Shown one piece after another: positions 1-7,500 of a stretch of 11,573 bases of DNA. The stretch comes from Temnopleurus reevesii. Lineage: Eukaryota; Echinodermata; Echinoidea; Temnopleuroida; Temnopleuridae. The position numbers were made by a program, and so were the translations under genes. The DNA is taken from contig BQKZ01013957.1 in the NCBI GenBank assembly GCA_036244855.1, positions 1-11,573 of the forward strand, written 5' to 3'. The notes beneath the pieces were generated by a model. It saw only the letters and a list, made by a program, of their open reading frames with translations. It did no database searches and was not told where the DNA came from. How positions within the stretch are numbered: position 1 is the stretch's first letter; every line of letters begins with the position of its first letter.

Positions 1-4
1 GTGG

Positions 5-157
5 TTATTCTTGGGACGACAAGGGAGTGGGGAAAAGATAGGTCTTTAGGTAGGACTCAAAGGTTGATTGTGTCTCTGCTCTCCTGATAAAGTGGGGAAG
101 GCTATTCCACAGTCTTGGCCCAGAGATGTAGAAGGCTCTATCGCCCCAGGTTGACAT
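5..157 (-). mobile_element. C-terminal remnant of a non-LTR retrotransposon (LINE) reverse-transcriptase ORF
   Basis: The minus-strand frame ending in a TAA at 7-5 reads WGDRAFYISGPRLWNSLP, then FIRR, STFESYLKTYLF and a short tail. The pattern gxRaF..aaPrLWNsLP...r....l..Fks.LKt.LF is the familiar extreme C-terminus of CR1/L2/Jockey-type reverse transcriptases. A stop codon lies just upstream of the ATG at 157, so only the last 50 codons are open; the copy is 5' truncated or decayed. It lies in the intron 73 bp downstream of the donor at 230, in the same orientation as the host gene. The element's 3' UTR would extend off the window. It is non-functional as it stands. Confidence 0.7.
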
Positions 158-229
158 TAGTCAAAGTATTGAATATCATCTGGGATGGATTAAATTCCTG
201 CATAATCCACTGTAAAGTTTTATTCTCAC

Positions 230-357
230 CTGTTCTCCTCAACATTTGCCCGAGCATTCCTGACCATCTTTGCAACCTTTGACCTTTCTGACCTAGCCAT
301 CTGCTCCGGTAGATTGCCATCTAGTGTGCGTATGTTGAGGTCTATGTACTCAAGACT
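230..357 (-). CDS. Ankyrin protein exon: terminal repeat of second block; last exon in window
   Basis: The exon has 42 codons plus two bases (phase 0 in, 2 out), acceptor gttattgttatttcag|AGT and donor AACAG|gtgagaat. It continues the preceding repeat: LL joined to SLEYIDLNIRTLDGNLPEQM, where IDLNIRTLDG is the usual beta-hairpin and LPEQMARSERSKVAKMVRNA is a degenerate final repeat with no TPLH. The tail (RANVEENR) is charged and helical. Because it ends in phase 2 with a good donor, the coding region must continue beyond the window. The frame runs on through the donor into LINE-derived sequence up to 138, but that extension is intronic read-through. The degenerate repeat suggests a C-terminal cap of the second ankyrin block. 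Confidence 0.87.
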
Positions 358-950
358 CTGAAATAACAATAACAAATATGCAATCAGAGTAAGCATTCCA
401 TTGACCAGTGAAAAGGAAACTTGAGTTGATGTTCAAGAAGTTGTATGTAGATAACTGAAATACATGCCCTAAAGGTGTGGTAAACAGTTCAAAGTAAGAG
501 TGCCGTTGTTTAATTTTGGAAGGCCATAAACCATATTTCAATGTGGTGCATAGAGAATTGAATGTATTCTTTATTACCCCAAACCATCTTGTGAAACTAA
601 CACTTTTTGCAACAATTCACTTTTTAAAATTTTTGTAAGAAGTCAACATTCATGACTCAAAGTAAAACCCTTTTAAATGTATATCAAACTGTATAAGTAA
701 ATATTTTTCTTCTTTGAGGGATCAATGTTTTACAATTTGTCATTTCTTAAATGGGTTCATTCTTTTCTTTGTACAGTGCAAAGTCACTATACATGTATAC
801 TGCTACAGTTTTTTTTTTAAATTTAATTTGTCTGTAATGCAAGTAATGTTACAATGATATCATTTTATGTTTTACTGATTAGCTTTGATTTATAACGTTT
901 ATTTCGATTGATATAGAAAGAAAATAAACTTGAATGAAATTATAACTCAC
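358..950 (-). other. Intron, AT-rich, nothing recognised
   Basis: This 593 bp intron separates the two exons of the second ankyrin block. It has homopolymer T and A runs (for example near 810-820) but no open frame, repeat or RNA structure that I can support. Small frames at 350-541 are shadows. Confidence 0.6.
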
Positions 951-1168
951 CAGAAGCTTCTTGACCGTCTGTCTCCGGTCAAGCTTGCAAGCGAGATGAA
1001 GCGGAGTGAGGCCGTCAAAGTTCTGGACGTTGACGATGGTGGTGTCCTTACCCAACAGGAGAGTTAGAATGGCAAGACCTGTCTTCTGATCGGAACATTG
1101 GATTGCTCGATGGATAGCGGTGCAGCCATCAAGGCTGTTCGATGCACATACATGGTTGATTGTTGCAC
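951..1168 (-). CDS. Ankyrin protein exon: second ankyrin block, first repeats
   Basis: This exon has two bases completing a Gly codon, then 72 codons, ending in phase 0. The acceptor is cttctaatttcag|GTG and the donor CTG|gtgagtta. It encodes the end of a hairpin (ATINHVCASNS), then LDGCTAIHRAIQCSDQKTG and LAILTLLLGK, an ankyrin repeat with TAIH for TPLH and a slightly long helix loop. A canonical repeat follows: VNVQNFDGLTPLHLACKLDR then RQTVKKLL, showing the exact DGLTPLHLAC signature. This is the clearest ankyrin signature in the gene. The intron falls after the second helix, so the next exon begins at the loop of the following repeat. The exon confirms that the protein has two ankyrin regions separated by a long linker. 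Confidence 0.92.
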
Positions 1169-1375
1169 CTGAAATTAGAAGAAAAAAAAAATCGTCTTAA
1201 TGAATCATCATCTTCATTATGTAGAAGAGGGAAACTTTTATCATCATAAAAAGTAAGTAGAATGAGAGAGAGTGATGATTTGAGTGTATGGATCCATGGT
1301 GTGTGCTAATACCACCAGATCTGTATGATGCACATATTTGGATGATTGTTGATTGTATGATGAACATCCTTATAA

Positions 1376-1746
1376 TGAAGATAAAGAAACTGAGAGATTA
1401 TGGAGAAAGGGCATGAAAAACAGAGGGAGGGGAGTGAGGAGAAGCAGGGGATGAGTAGGAGTAGCAGGATAGGATTTGGAGGAGGAAGTGGATGAGAAGG
1501 AGGAGGAGTATGAAGAGGGGGTTGAGAAGAAGGAGGAGAAGGGATATAAAAAGGAGGGAGAGGGAGGAAGAAGAAAAGGACAGAAAAAACAACAATGATA
1601 AGGAGGGGTGTTAAAGAAGGAAGACAATGAGAGATACAAAGAAGGTACAGGAAGAAGAATAGAACAAGAAGGAAGATAGAGAGGAGAAAAGGAAGAGGAG
1701 ATGGAATAGGGTAAAATAAAGGAGAACAAAAGATGAGAAAGAGGCA
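1376..1746 (+). repeat. Long purine-rich (A/G) tract, CU-rich in the host transcript
   Basis: For about 370 bases the plus strand is overwhelmingly A and G, in irregular GGAGGA, GAAGAAG and AGGAGAA runs with few interruptions. On the minus strand, the sense of the host gene, it is a C/U-rich tract. It sits in the 693 bp intron between exons 2020-1862 and 1168-951, ending about 200 bp upstream of the acceptor at 1168. The Ser/Pro/Leu/Phe-rich open frames over it are products of composition, not genes. Such tracts can form triplex (H-) DNA, and CU-rich RNA can bind PTB-type splicing regulators; neither is shown here. Confidence 0.85.
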
Positions 1747-1861
1747 GATAAATGGTTGATTGTCAAAAATAACTGACAACAAAAATAGAAATCTGCCATC
1801 AAACCTGAAACCTAATCATGAAATTTAGGCCAAAGAAAGAAAAAACAATAACAAAATTTAC

Positions 1862-2020
1862 CTTGGTAAATAGTTGGTCTGGAAGGTTGGCCGAGACTTA
1901 GATAGATTTCACTCATGGACGGTGTGCTATTAAGCTGGCGAGACATGGAGCCTCCATACACACTCCCACCCGCATTGTAGGAACTCAGTGATAACGTATC
2001 CGGAGGTCTGGAAAGGCACT
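1862..2020 (-). CDS. Linker exon, Ser/Tyr-rich
   Basis: The exon is 159 bases, phase 1 at both ends, acceptor tttcatcctccttcag|AGT and donor CAAG|gtaaattt. It starts by completing a Glu codon after GIG and continues CLSRPPDTLSLSSYNAGG, then SVYGGSMSRQLNSTPSMSEI and YLSLGQPSRPTIYQ, ending on a split Gly codon. It is rich in Ser, Pro, Gly and Tyr, with no recognisable fold, and continues the disordered linker between the two ankyrin blocks. YLSL fits the YxxΦ pattern used by endocytic adaptors, but such short matches are weak evidence. Being symmetric (1-1), it could be skipped without shifting the frame. It follows a 4.1 kb intron, the largest in the window, which contains the duplicate exon. 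Confidence 0.8.
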
Positions 2021-2647
2021 CTGAAGGAGGATGAAAACAGATGGAATTAATAAGGAATTATTTGTACTTATATAATGAAACTTACATATAACCTATACAT
2101 TTGGCAATAGGAAATAATTTACATAGAAGGTCTACCCAGAATCTTTAAGAGATCAAATTATTCATCGTGTTGTGCCAATTTGAAAATACTTTCATATTAA
2201 CTCAGTTGAAAAATTAGTAAAATATGTACCATAAAGAAACTGAAGATAGAAAAACAAATTAATGTCTTTTTGGCTAAATTTTGAGAAGAAATAAGAAATA
2301 TCAAATTAAAAGGATTCTTATCTCTCTTTTTTTTTAGGGGGGAGGGGTTAAACTAAATAACTCCAACTTTAAATAGAGTAGTAGAAGATCATTTGAAACC
2401 ACAGAATGACCTGAATTTAGAAGACTACCAGTTCAATGTTTTATAATAATATCTTATAATAAACAATGTCTTGACATGAGGATTTACAGACAGAATCTGA
2501 AAATAAATGACAGAGCAAAATTTGAAGGTTCTGGATTCCATAATCATATTTAACATATTGCATATGTTTACACACAAGCCAATAACAACTAGAAGACAAG
2601 ACTAACATCAGAACTTACAACATACAAAACAAAAACAAACCAAACTA
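2021..2647 (-). other. Intronic AT-rich sequence, nothing recognised
   Basis: This is the 3' part of the 4.1 kb intron, between the acceptor at 2020 and the inverted-repeat element. It contains short T and G runs near 2328-2347 but no coding frame and no repeat I can name. The branch site and pyrimidine tract for the 2020 acceptor lie at its low-coordinate end. Confidence 0.55.
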
Positions 2648-2651
2648 TTAA
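2648..2651. repeat. TTAA target-site duplication, left
   Basis: TTAA directly abuts the left inverted repeat and is matched by an identical TTAA at 3162-3165. Confidence 0.65.
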
Positions 2652-3161
2652 AGCCCAAGTATAGTTTTGGTAAAGATTAAGAAATGTGAATTTGGGGGAT
2701 ATTTATCATGTCATATTATTCTTATACACATTTTGAGACCATAGCATATTTTTCTACGAGCTGATTCTTTTGAAAATTTGAATTTGACCGTTAAATCGTA
2801 TTTAGCGCCCTCTCTTGGTTATTACAATATTTTGCTTGTTATCGGGCATATACAAAGTAATTTCCAAGATTTGATAAGAACATGATAAAAAGGAATACAC
2901 AAAGAATTAATCCTGAAATGTTCATCCAATTCTGTGCATGAGAAATTGTCCTTTATCAAGAAAGAAAATATTGAATTAGTGTCGGGGGACACGACGCTGA
3001 AATATTTTGCACATTTTAGGTTATAACTTTTCCAAAACTTGTTCATTTTTCGCACAATCTTTCGTACAACATGTTCATGATATTATGTTTCATTTTATAT
3101 AGATTTGAATACAAAATTTGGCGATAAAAATATTCGGTTTTACCAAAACTTTACTTGGGCT
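2652..3161. mobile_element. 510 bp non-autonomous inverted-repeat element (MITE) flanked by TTAA
   Basis: The left end AGCCCAAGTATAGTTTTGGT (2652 onward) and the reverse complement of the right end (3161 back) match at 23 of 24 bases, so the element has terminal inverted repeats. Both ends are flanked by TTAA, at 2648-2651 and 3162-3165, the target-site duplication typical of piggyBac-superfamily transposons. No transposase frame is present: the only open stretch is 77 codons with no recognisable motif. It is therefore best read as a MITE mobilised in trans. A TA duplication (mariner-like) is also formally possible because the ends contain nested TA. It lies inside the large intron, and its near-identical ends suggest it is not very old. 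Confidence 0.75.
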
Positions 3162-3165
3162 TTAA
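3162..3165. repeat. TTAA target-site duplication, right
   Basis: TTAA directly abuts the right inverted repeat and is matched by TTAA at 2648-2651. Confidence 0.65.
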
Positions 3166-3787
3166 GGACTGCATTTGTTGAAGTTGAAATGTAGACAATT
3201 CTTTTGTACATTTACACAAATACAAGTATGATAATGATAATAATGGTAGCTATTTAAATGGCGCACAGGTCATTACCAGTATCTGTGAGACTCATCATTG
3301 AAGTGGACCTTATGGATGCAAGGCCGGGAGCATACCGAGGACCTAGGATTGCAACAAAAAAAAATAGGGAAGTTTGAATAAATTGCAAACAAAAAGGGGT
3401 TTCAGCACAGTCAAAATAAAAAAAAAATTCATATATTGAAAACATTCACATAATAAGTTTGGGACTTTGGTCTGTACTGGATAAAGCATATTTTTTAAAG
3501 TCATGAAAATTTCATTACCATCATATTAGAAATAAAAATTCAGGAAGCTAATTCAGCATCAGTGTAAGCAAGGCCCTGATGTTCATGGCACCCATGAAAA
3601 CAATAACAAAACATTTGACTCCACAATGCCATAAAGTTTTCACTTGAGAGGATTTCTGTTTAGATGGGGTGGGCTTTAAAAGCAGGTTTAAAATCACAGA
3701 GGGAAGAAAGTCTTCAAATATTAGGTGGAAATCTCTTCCAAAGGAATCAAAAGCCCTTACCAAGACCCTAAAGACCCAGGTATAAAT
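3166..3787 (-). other. Intronic sequence, nothing recognised
   Basis: Between the inverted-repeat element and the LINE-type tail I see only AT-rich sequence with A runs (near 3355 and 3419). Small frames exist on the minus strand (3254-3445, 3548-3808) but resemble no protein. The part from about 3560 to 3787 may belong to the retroelement whose tail follows. Confidence 0.5.
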
Positions 3788-3863
3788 TATGTAAAGCGCC
3801 TTGAGCACTCAGCAGAGTGGATACATGCGCTATATAAATTGCATCTATTATTTCTTATTATTA
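3788..3863 (+). mobile_element. 3' tail of a LINE/SINE-type retroelement
   Basis: The sequence ATGTAAAGCGCCTTGAGCAC, followed by a GGATACATGCGCTATATAAA block and TTATTATTA repeats, matches the widely shared 3' tail pattern of CR1/L2-type LINEs and of SINEs that borrow it (AAAGCGC..TTGAG...GCGCTATATAAAT...ATTATT). The two GCGC boxes can pair. The orientation is plus, opposite to the host gene and to the LINE remnant at 5-157, so this is a separate insertion. The body of the element upstream is not recognisable, so its length is unknown; it could be a severely 5'-truncated copy. Confidence 0.65.
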
Positions 3864-3868
3864 CTTCA

Positions 3869-3884
3869 CCCCCCCCCCCCCCCC
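3869..3884 (+). repeat. C16 homopolymer run
   Basis: Sixteen consecutive C residues follow the retroelement tail, read as G16 in the host transcript sense. The run is followed by A-rich sequence. Its exact length may be affected by sequencing error. Confidence 0.8.
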
Positions 3885-5130
3885 AAATAAAAAAAAATGC
3901 AGTGAATGGCATAATGCACCTTTCTCAAATTATCTACCCACAACTTCAAATTATCCACTTTCCACTGACTTACAAGTAAAAAAAAAAACAAATACATTGG
4001 TAACAATGGCACAAGGGTTTACTGCATTGCATGCAAATATAAGCTCACACAAGCCCACAGCTAAATAAAAAATGTCTGCATACATTCAAAGTAACAATAT
4101 ATGGCAAAGTAGACATGATAGAAAACCAGTGCATTAATCTTATTTTCTTACTCTCAAATATTTATCCTTTAAAAATATAAATAAAGATAAACACTATAAA
4201 ACTGTTATCAAAACAAAAACAAAAAATAAATTTGATAATATTCATACCATGCTTAAATATTCATAAAATAAATCATAATTAAACTGAATCATATATGAAT
4301 AGTATATCAAACCAAAACAATAATTCATAAATATTTACAACATTGATAACAAATTCATATGTTATAGCTTGCATGCATAACTCATAGCTCCCATGCACAA
4401 TAGCACATTAAAGGTGAAACTTGGCAGCCATAAGAAGCAAAATATAATTGTAATACCTTTCTCTTCTGATATTGATTGTAGTCTTTCAATAAAAGCTAAA
4501 GGTAGGATAAGCAATGGATCAAACTAGAATATTATATTTGCATGTAAAACATTGATTAAAAGTTTTACTAATTGGATGCAGAAAGATAACTTGTAGAAAG
4601 ATAACTCGATGTAAAGTGATGCCTTCAACTCATTTCGAACATGTTCATAAAGCATGCTCCATCATCCCAATTCTTGCAGTTCACTGTGTTCGTGTTCATC
4701 CTTCACTACATCATATGTAAATTTCTATATCATTACATTCTTAAAAACAACAAGTTCTAAACAGCACATGCCAGTATGATTTTAGAGAAGGCTCAAACTA
4801 GAGATTATATAGATATTTGAAGGAGGAAAACATTACTAAAAATGAATTAATCATACATCACACAGAGTATTCAGATTTAAATAGATTTCATTCTCATGAT
4901 GTATAAATGCATAGCTGCAAACATTCTGGAATGTCAATTAGCAGAAATAGTTTTGCAAATATTGAAGCCACCTCTCAGATGCGTGACTTGCCAAAAATTG
5001 TCATGCTTTCTGCTATACTTTTGCTATTTTGATATTCCTAAACTAATTTCTAACTTCGCATTCCAACAGATTGGCACATTTATTCTCAACTCTTACTTTC
5101 ATCGGACCTCATTTCCAGAAAATATCCAAC
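3885..5130 (-). other. Very AT-rich intronic sequence, nothing recognised
   Basis: This 1.2 kb stretch is dominated by A/T with repeated ATAAATA and ATTCATA words (densest around 4180-4350). I see no conserved coding frame; the 94-codon plus-strand frame at 4896-5180 ends in low-complexity sequence and resembles nothing known to me. Confidence 0.55.
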
Positions 5131-5166
5131 AAAAGAGAAAGAGAGTGGGAGAGAGAGAGAAAAAAA
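5131..5166 (+). repeat. GA-rich microsatellite
   Basis: A short impure GA run (AAAGAGAAAGAGAGTGGGAG followed by GA repeats and A7) is present. Confidence 0.75.
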
Positions 5167-5778
5167 TGACAACATTTTAATCCCTGTATTTCATAACTTA
5201 CTTCATGCCTTCTAATATTTTCAAGTGAAAATTTAAAACTACTTTCCGCTTAGATGCTTAGATGTTCATGTATATCGGCATCTGAAACTATTTGTTAATT
5301 GTACGCAAGTTTACGTTCAAGTCATGTCAAGCATTTAAGTTGAATCAAACCATTCTGGCAGAATATAGACAATAACACCTGCCCAGGAAAGGAATAGCGA
5401 AGGCCCATTCAGAGAGATACCAACCATTCCTGAATTTGAATGAGGTAAAAGTTACAATGTGAATAACGCAACAATTGAACAAAAGAGAGAAAATATGACA
5501 ACAATACGCCGCGATATCGTACTTTAAGTCCCTCCTCACTGAGAGTGCACTCATTTCTTTACACGCAAGTCTATGGCAGTGGATTGAAGTCCCCACTGCG
5601 TGCACTGAATAAAGCTATACCGTGGAAAGTGAAAGAGGGGGACCTACACTACGATTAAGCCCAATATGCACACTCCCAGCCATAACACTCTTGATAAAAG
5701 ACCTGAATTCATACGAAAACACACCATGTGCATATTCCAGAACAGTTGGCAACACTGCTATCCTGCTTGGATACTCAC
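5167..5778 (-). other. Intronic sequence downstream of the duplicate exon, nothing firmly recognised
   Basis: An 86-codon minus-strand frame (5605-5345) is less AT-rich than its surroundings and may belong to an old repeat, but it shows no motif, no convincing start context, and no splice phase linking it to the host gene. Confidence 0.45.
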
Positions 5779-5902
5779 CACCAATGCCTGTCTGCTGAGA
5801 GAGCGAATCCAGAGTCTCTGTGTCAGAGAGACTCCGCTGAGTGCCACTCCTTCCTCGTAATGCTCGACGACTATCCTGGGACGCCCTTTTACAGTGTACG
5901 TC
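5779..5902 (-). CDS. Duplicate linker exon, copy 2 (probable mutually exclusive alternative)
   Basis: Its last 112 bases match the end of the exon at 6298-6142 with 9 substitutions, and it has a better-than-needed donor (GGTG|gtgagtat) in the same phase (1). The only acceptor giving an open phase-0 frame is aattcttaag|GAC, which has a weak pyrimidine tract. From there it reads DVHCKRASQDSRRALRGRSG then TQRSLSDTET and the same C-terminal end as copy 1: 41 codons plus one base. Five changed codons are synonymous and three change residues (GG to DS, S to R). A 7-base insertion relative to copy 1 lies just inside its 5' end, and the acidic DLSSDSD start is absent. It could instead be a decaying duplicate; the intact frame and donor argue otherwise. 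Confidence 0.55.
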
Positions 5903-6141
5903 CTTAAGAATTGATCACTGCAAACTGCTCTATTATGTCTATTGTTTCTGATTAACCTCAAAATTCAAAGTTCTGATCATGTTTTGAATATTTTCTCCCT
6001 AAAATTAGAAATTCACCACCGTAAAATGCTCTTATGGGTGCATTGCGCCCGATTAACATTTTTTGGGGGGCCAGGGAACAAAAATCTGGTAAATTGAAAT
6101 GGGGTAACGAGCAAGAAATCTAATGCAGACTGGATGCTTAC
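5903..6141 (-). other. Short intron between the two copies of the duplicated exon
   Basis: This is 239 bp, the smallest interval between exons in the window. It begins with a good donor (gtaagcat) and ends with the weak acceptor ttcttaag. Only the first ~15 intronic bases resemble the intron start after copy 2, so the duplication covers the exon and its donor but not the intron body. Confidence 0.6.
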
Positions 6142-6298
6142 CACCAATGCCTGTCTGCTGAGAGAGAGAATCCAGAGTCTCTGTGTCAGAGAGACTACTT
6201 TGAGTGCCACTCCTTCCTCGCAACGCTCGACGACCACCCTGGGACGCCCTCTTACGTCCTTCTGGGGTCATGTTGGTGTCAGAGTCGCTGGAGAGGTC
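6142..6298 (-). CDS. Linker exon, copy 1 of a tandemly duplicated exon
   Basis: The exon has 52 codons plus one base (phase 0 in, 1 out), acceptor ttttcgctatccag|GAC and donor GGTG|gtaagcat. It encodes a Ser-rich acidic start (DLSSDSDTNM), a basic patch (EGRKRASQGGRRALRGR) and a Ser/Thr-rich end (SLSDTETLDSLSQQTGIG). DSD-type acidic serines resemble CK2 sites, and RKRAS resembles a PKA/PKC-type site; both are pattern-level observations. Its last 112 bases are repeated with 9 differences in the exon-like copy at 5779-5890. Splicing to the next exon at 2020 gives GGT GAG in frame. It is probably the default version because its acceptor is better than that of the downstream copy. Confidence 0.8.
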
Positions 6299-6742
6299 CT
6301 GGATAGCGAAAAGAAAATTGAAAGGATTGAACTGTAAAAGTACTCTCACTTTATTCATCTTCTTAATTCCAATATATCTATCCAGATTAGCTTACGAAGT
6401 AAGAAGCTGGTTTGACATGGGCCCTGGAAAATCCAAGCATTTATACATCCCCAAAATATTGTATAATTTCCACAAATAATTGATTTGATTAAATGATATT
6501 CCATTTTTCTTGTGGTATTTTTGTTTTACCTTTGTGTGAATAATCATTGTTGACACATCAGTATAATAAACCTCATTGAGAACTCAAACAAAAACAATCT
6601 TTTAACCCTCTAGTCAAGTTATCCAAGAAGAGAGGCGCAATTCATCATGCCATTGTTGAGTTGCTATATTCATGTATAATTCAAGAATTATTAACAAATA
6701 CGATCATTGTTTGACAGGTACAGATTAGAAATAGGTACCTAC
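6299..6742 (-). other. Intron, nothing recognised
   Basis: This is a 444 bp AT-rich intron between exons 6932-6743 and 6298-6142, with donor gtaggt and acceptor ctatccag. No repeat or frame is supported. Confidence 0.6.
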
Positions 6743-6932
6743 CTGATATTGCGTAGTAGGATAGAGACCTCTAAGGGCAGGATGGAAGGCAGAGGTATCT
6801 TCATAGTCACTGTAATCTGTTGACATGTCAGTGTACTCCATAGATGCTCTGTTTTTCCTTGTTGTGCCTGGTGAACAAGATTCCAAGAAGGTCCCTGAAT
6901 CGTTGTCTGACTCTCTTCTCCATCTCATTGAC
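6743..6932 (-). CDS. Linker exon with Tyr/Asp-rich segment
   Basis: This exon has one base completing an Arg codon (AG|G), then 63 codons, ending in phase 0. The acceptor is tttttttcgttcag|GTC and the donor CAG|gtaggtac. Composition is low in hydrophobics and rich in Ser, Asp, Thr, Tyr and Arg, as expected of a disordered linker: SMRWRRESDNDSG near the start, then EYTDMSTDYSDYEDTSAF. The latter contains a YxxM motif (YTDM), the form bound by PI3K p85 SH2 domains when phosphorylated, and three Tyr in acidic context. These short motifs occur by chance and only suggest regulated phosphorylation. No domain was recognised. The exon is supported by its splice sites, open frame and phase match on both sides. 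Confidence 0.8.
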
Positions 6933-7357
6933 CTGAACGAAAAAAATTAATGAAAAAAATGATCAAAAAACAAATATATAGATTATTGTTTAATCCTGTC
7001 TGAAAGTATCTGAAACCATTTTGGTTGTAGGTATCCTTAACAATTAATTTATAGTAATTCAAATCTAAATCCTTTTGTCATATATTCCATTACAATATGT
7101 CAAGAACTGTAAGTTCCATGATATCAGAAAAGGGATTGGCTTAATTCTATTTCAGTTTCCTCAGGTCTAATGATAATTTTCATAATTGCCATCGTTGGTC
7201 AGGAAGAATAGGGAAGAAGAACAAACAGTGATTTTCAATTGGCGTGATTCTCTCTTGAAATGAATATATAGTTCTGACAAACTTAAATTCTCTGTTCTTA
7301 TCACAATTCATGGACCATCTCTCTCAACTTATGATGACATAAAAAGTAAAAGCTTAC
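6933..7357 (-). other. Intron, nothing recognised
   Basis: This is a 425 bp intron with donor gtaagc and acceptor tttttttcgttcag. A run of T and A at its 3' end forms the pyrimidine tract. Confidence 0.6.
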
Positions 7358-7500
7358 CTTTCAAAATCCCTCTCTTCCTCCTCCAGATTTTGAACAGCTG
7401 TTTCCAAGAAGAACTTCACCACATCCAGTTTTCCGTAGAGACATGCAGACATTAGGGGTGTATCGCCAGCTTTATTGCGTAAGTTGTGGTCAAACTTGGG
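7358..7500 (-). CDS. Ankyrin protein exon: isolated ankyrin repeat
   Basis: The exon has 47 codons plus two bases (phase 0 in, 2 out), acceptor gttacttttacag|CCC and donor GAAAG|gtaagctt. It encodes PKFDHNLRNKAGDTPLMSACLYGKLDVVKFFL, closely matching an ankyrin repeat: N-x-x-G-x-TPL-x-x-A at the first helix, then G-x-L-DVVKFFL at the second. An acidic helical tail follows (ETAVQNLEEEERDFE). The repeat is separated from the upstream block by the basic stretch, and it ends the first ankyrin region before the linker. The run of Glu contrasts with the Lys/Arg-rich helix in the previous exon, so an intramolecular charge contact is possible, though untested. Confidence 0.88.

Noticed and set aside
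138..229. Extension of the exon 357-230 frame to a stop near 138
   Set aside because: It crosses a consensus donor (AACAG|gtgag), and the sequence beyond it is repeat-derived; treated as intron.
270..297. GACCTTTGACCTTTCTGACCT-like stretch resembling the DR1 motif
   Set aside because: It lies within coding exon 357-230, encodes conserved-looking ankyrin residues, and has imperfect spacing; probably coincidence.
1306..1802. Several overlapping minus-strand open frames, up to 158 codons, rich in Ser, Pro, Leu and Phe
   Set aside because: They are produced by the low-complexity CU-rich strand of the purine tract; several frames are open at once and none has a domain.
3788..3863. Possible tRNA or other structured RNA gene (paired GCGC boxes)
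   Set aside because: There is no cloverleaf or A/B box pattern; the sequence matches retroelement tails better.
5345..5605. Minus-strand 86-codon frame of more balanced composition
   Set aside because: No motif and no splice phase matching the host gene; possibly part of an old repeat, but I cannot support this.
6134..6479. Two plus-strand frames over the linker exon
   Set aside because: They are antisense shadows of exon 6142-6298; similar frames appear over the duplicate copy for the same reason.
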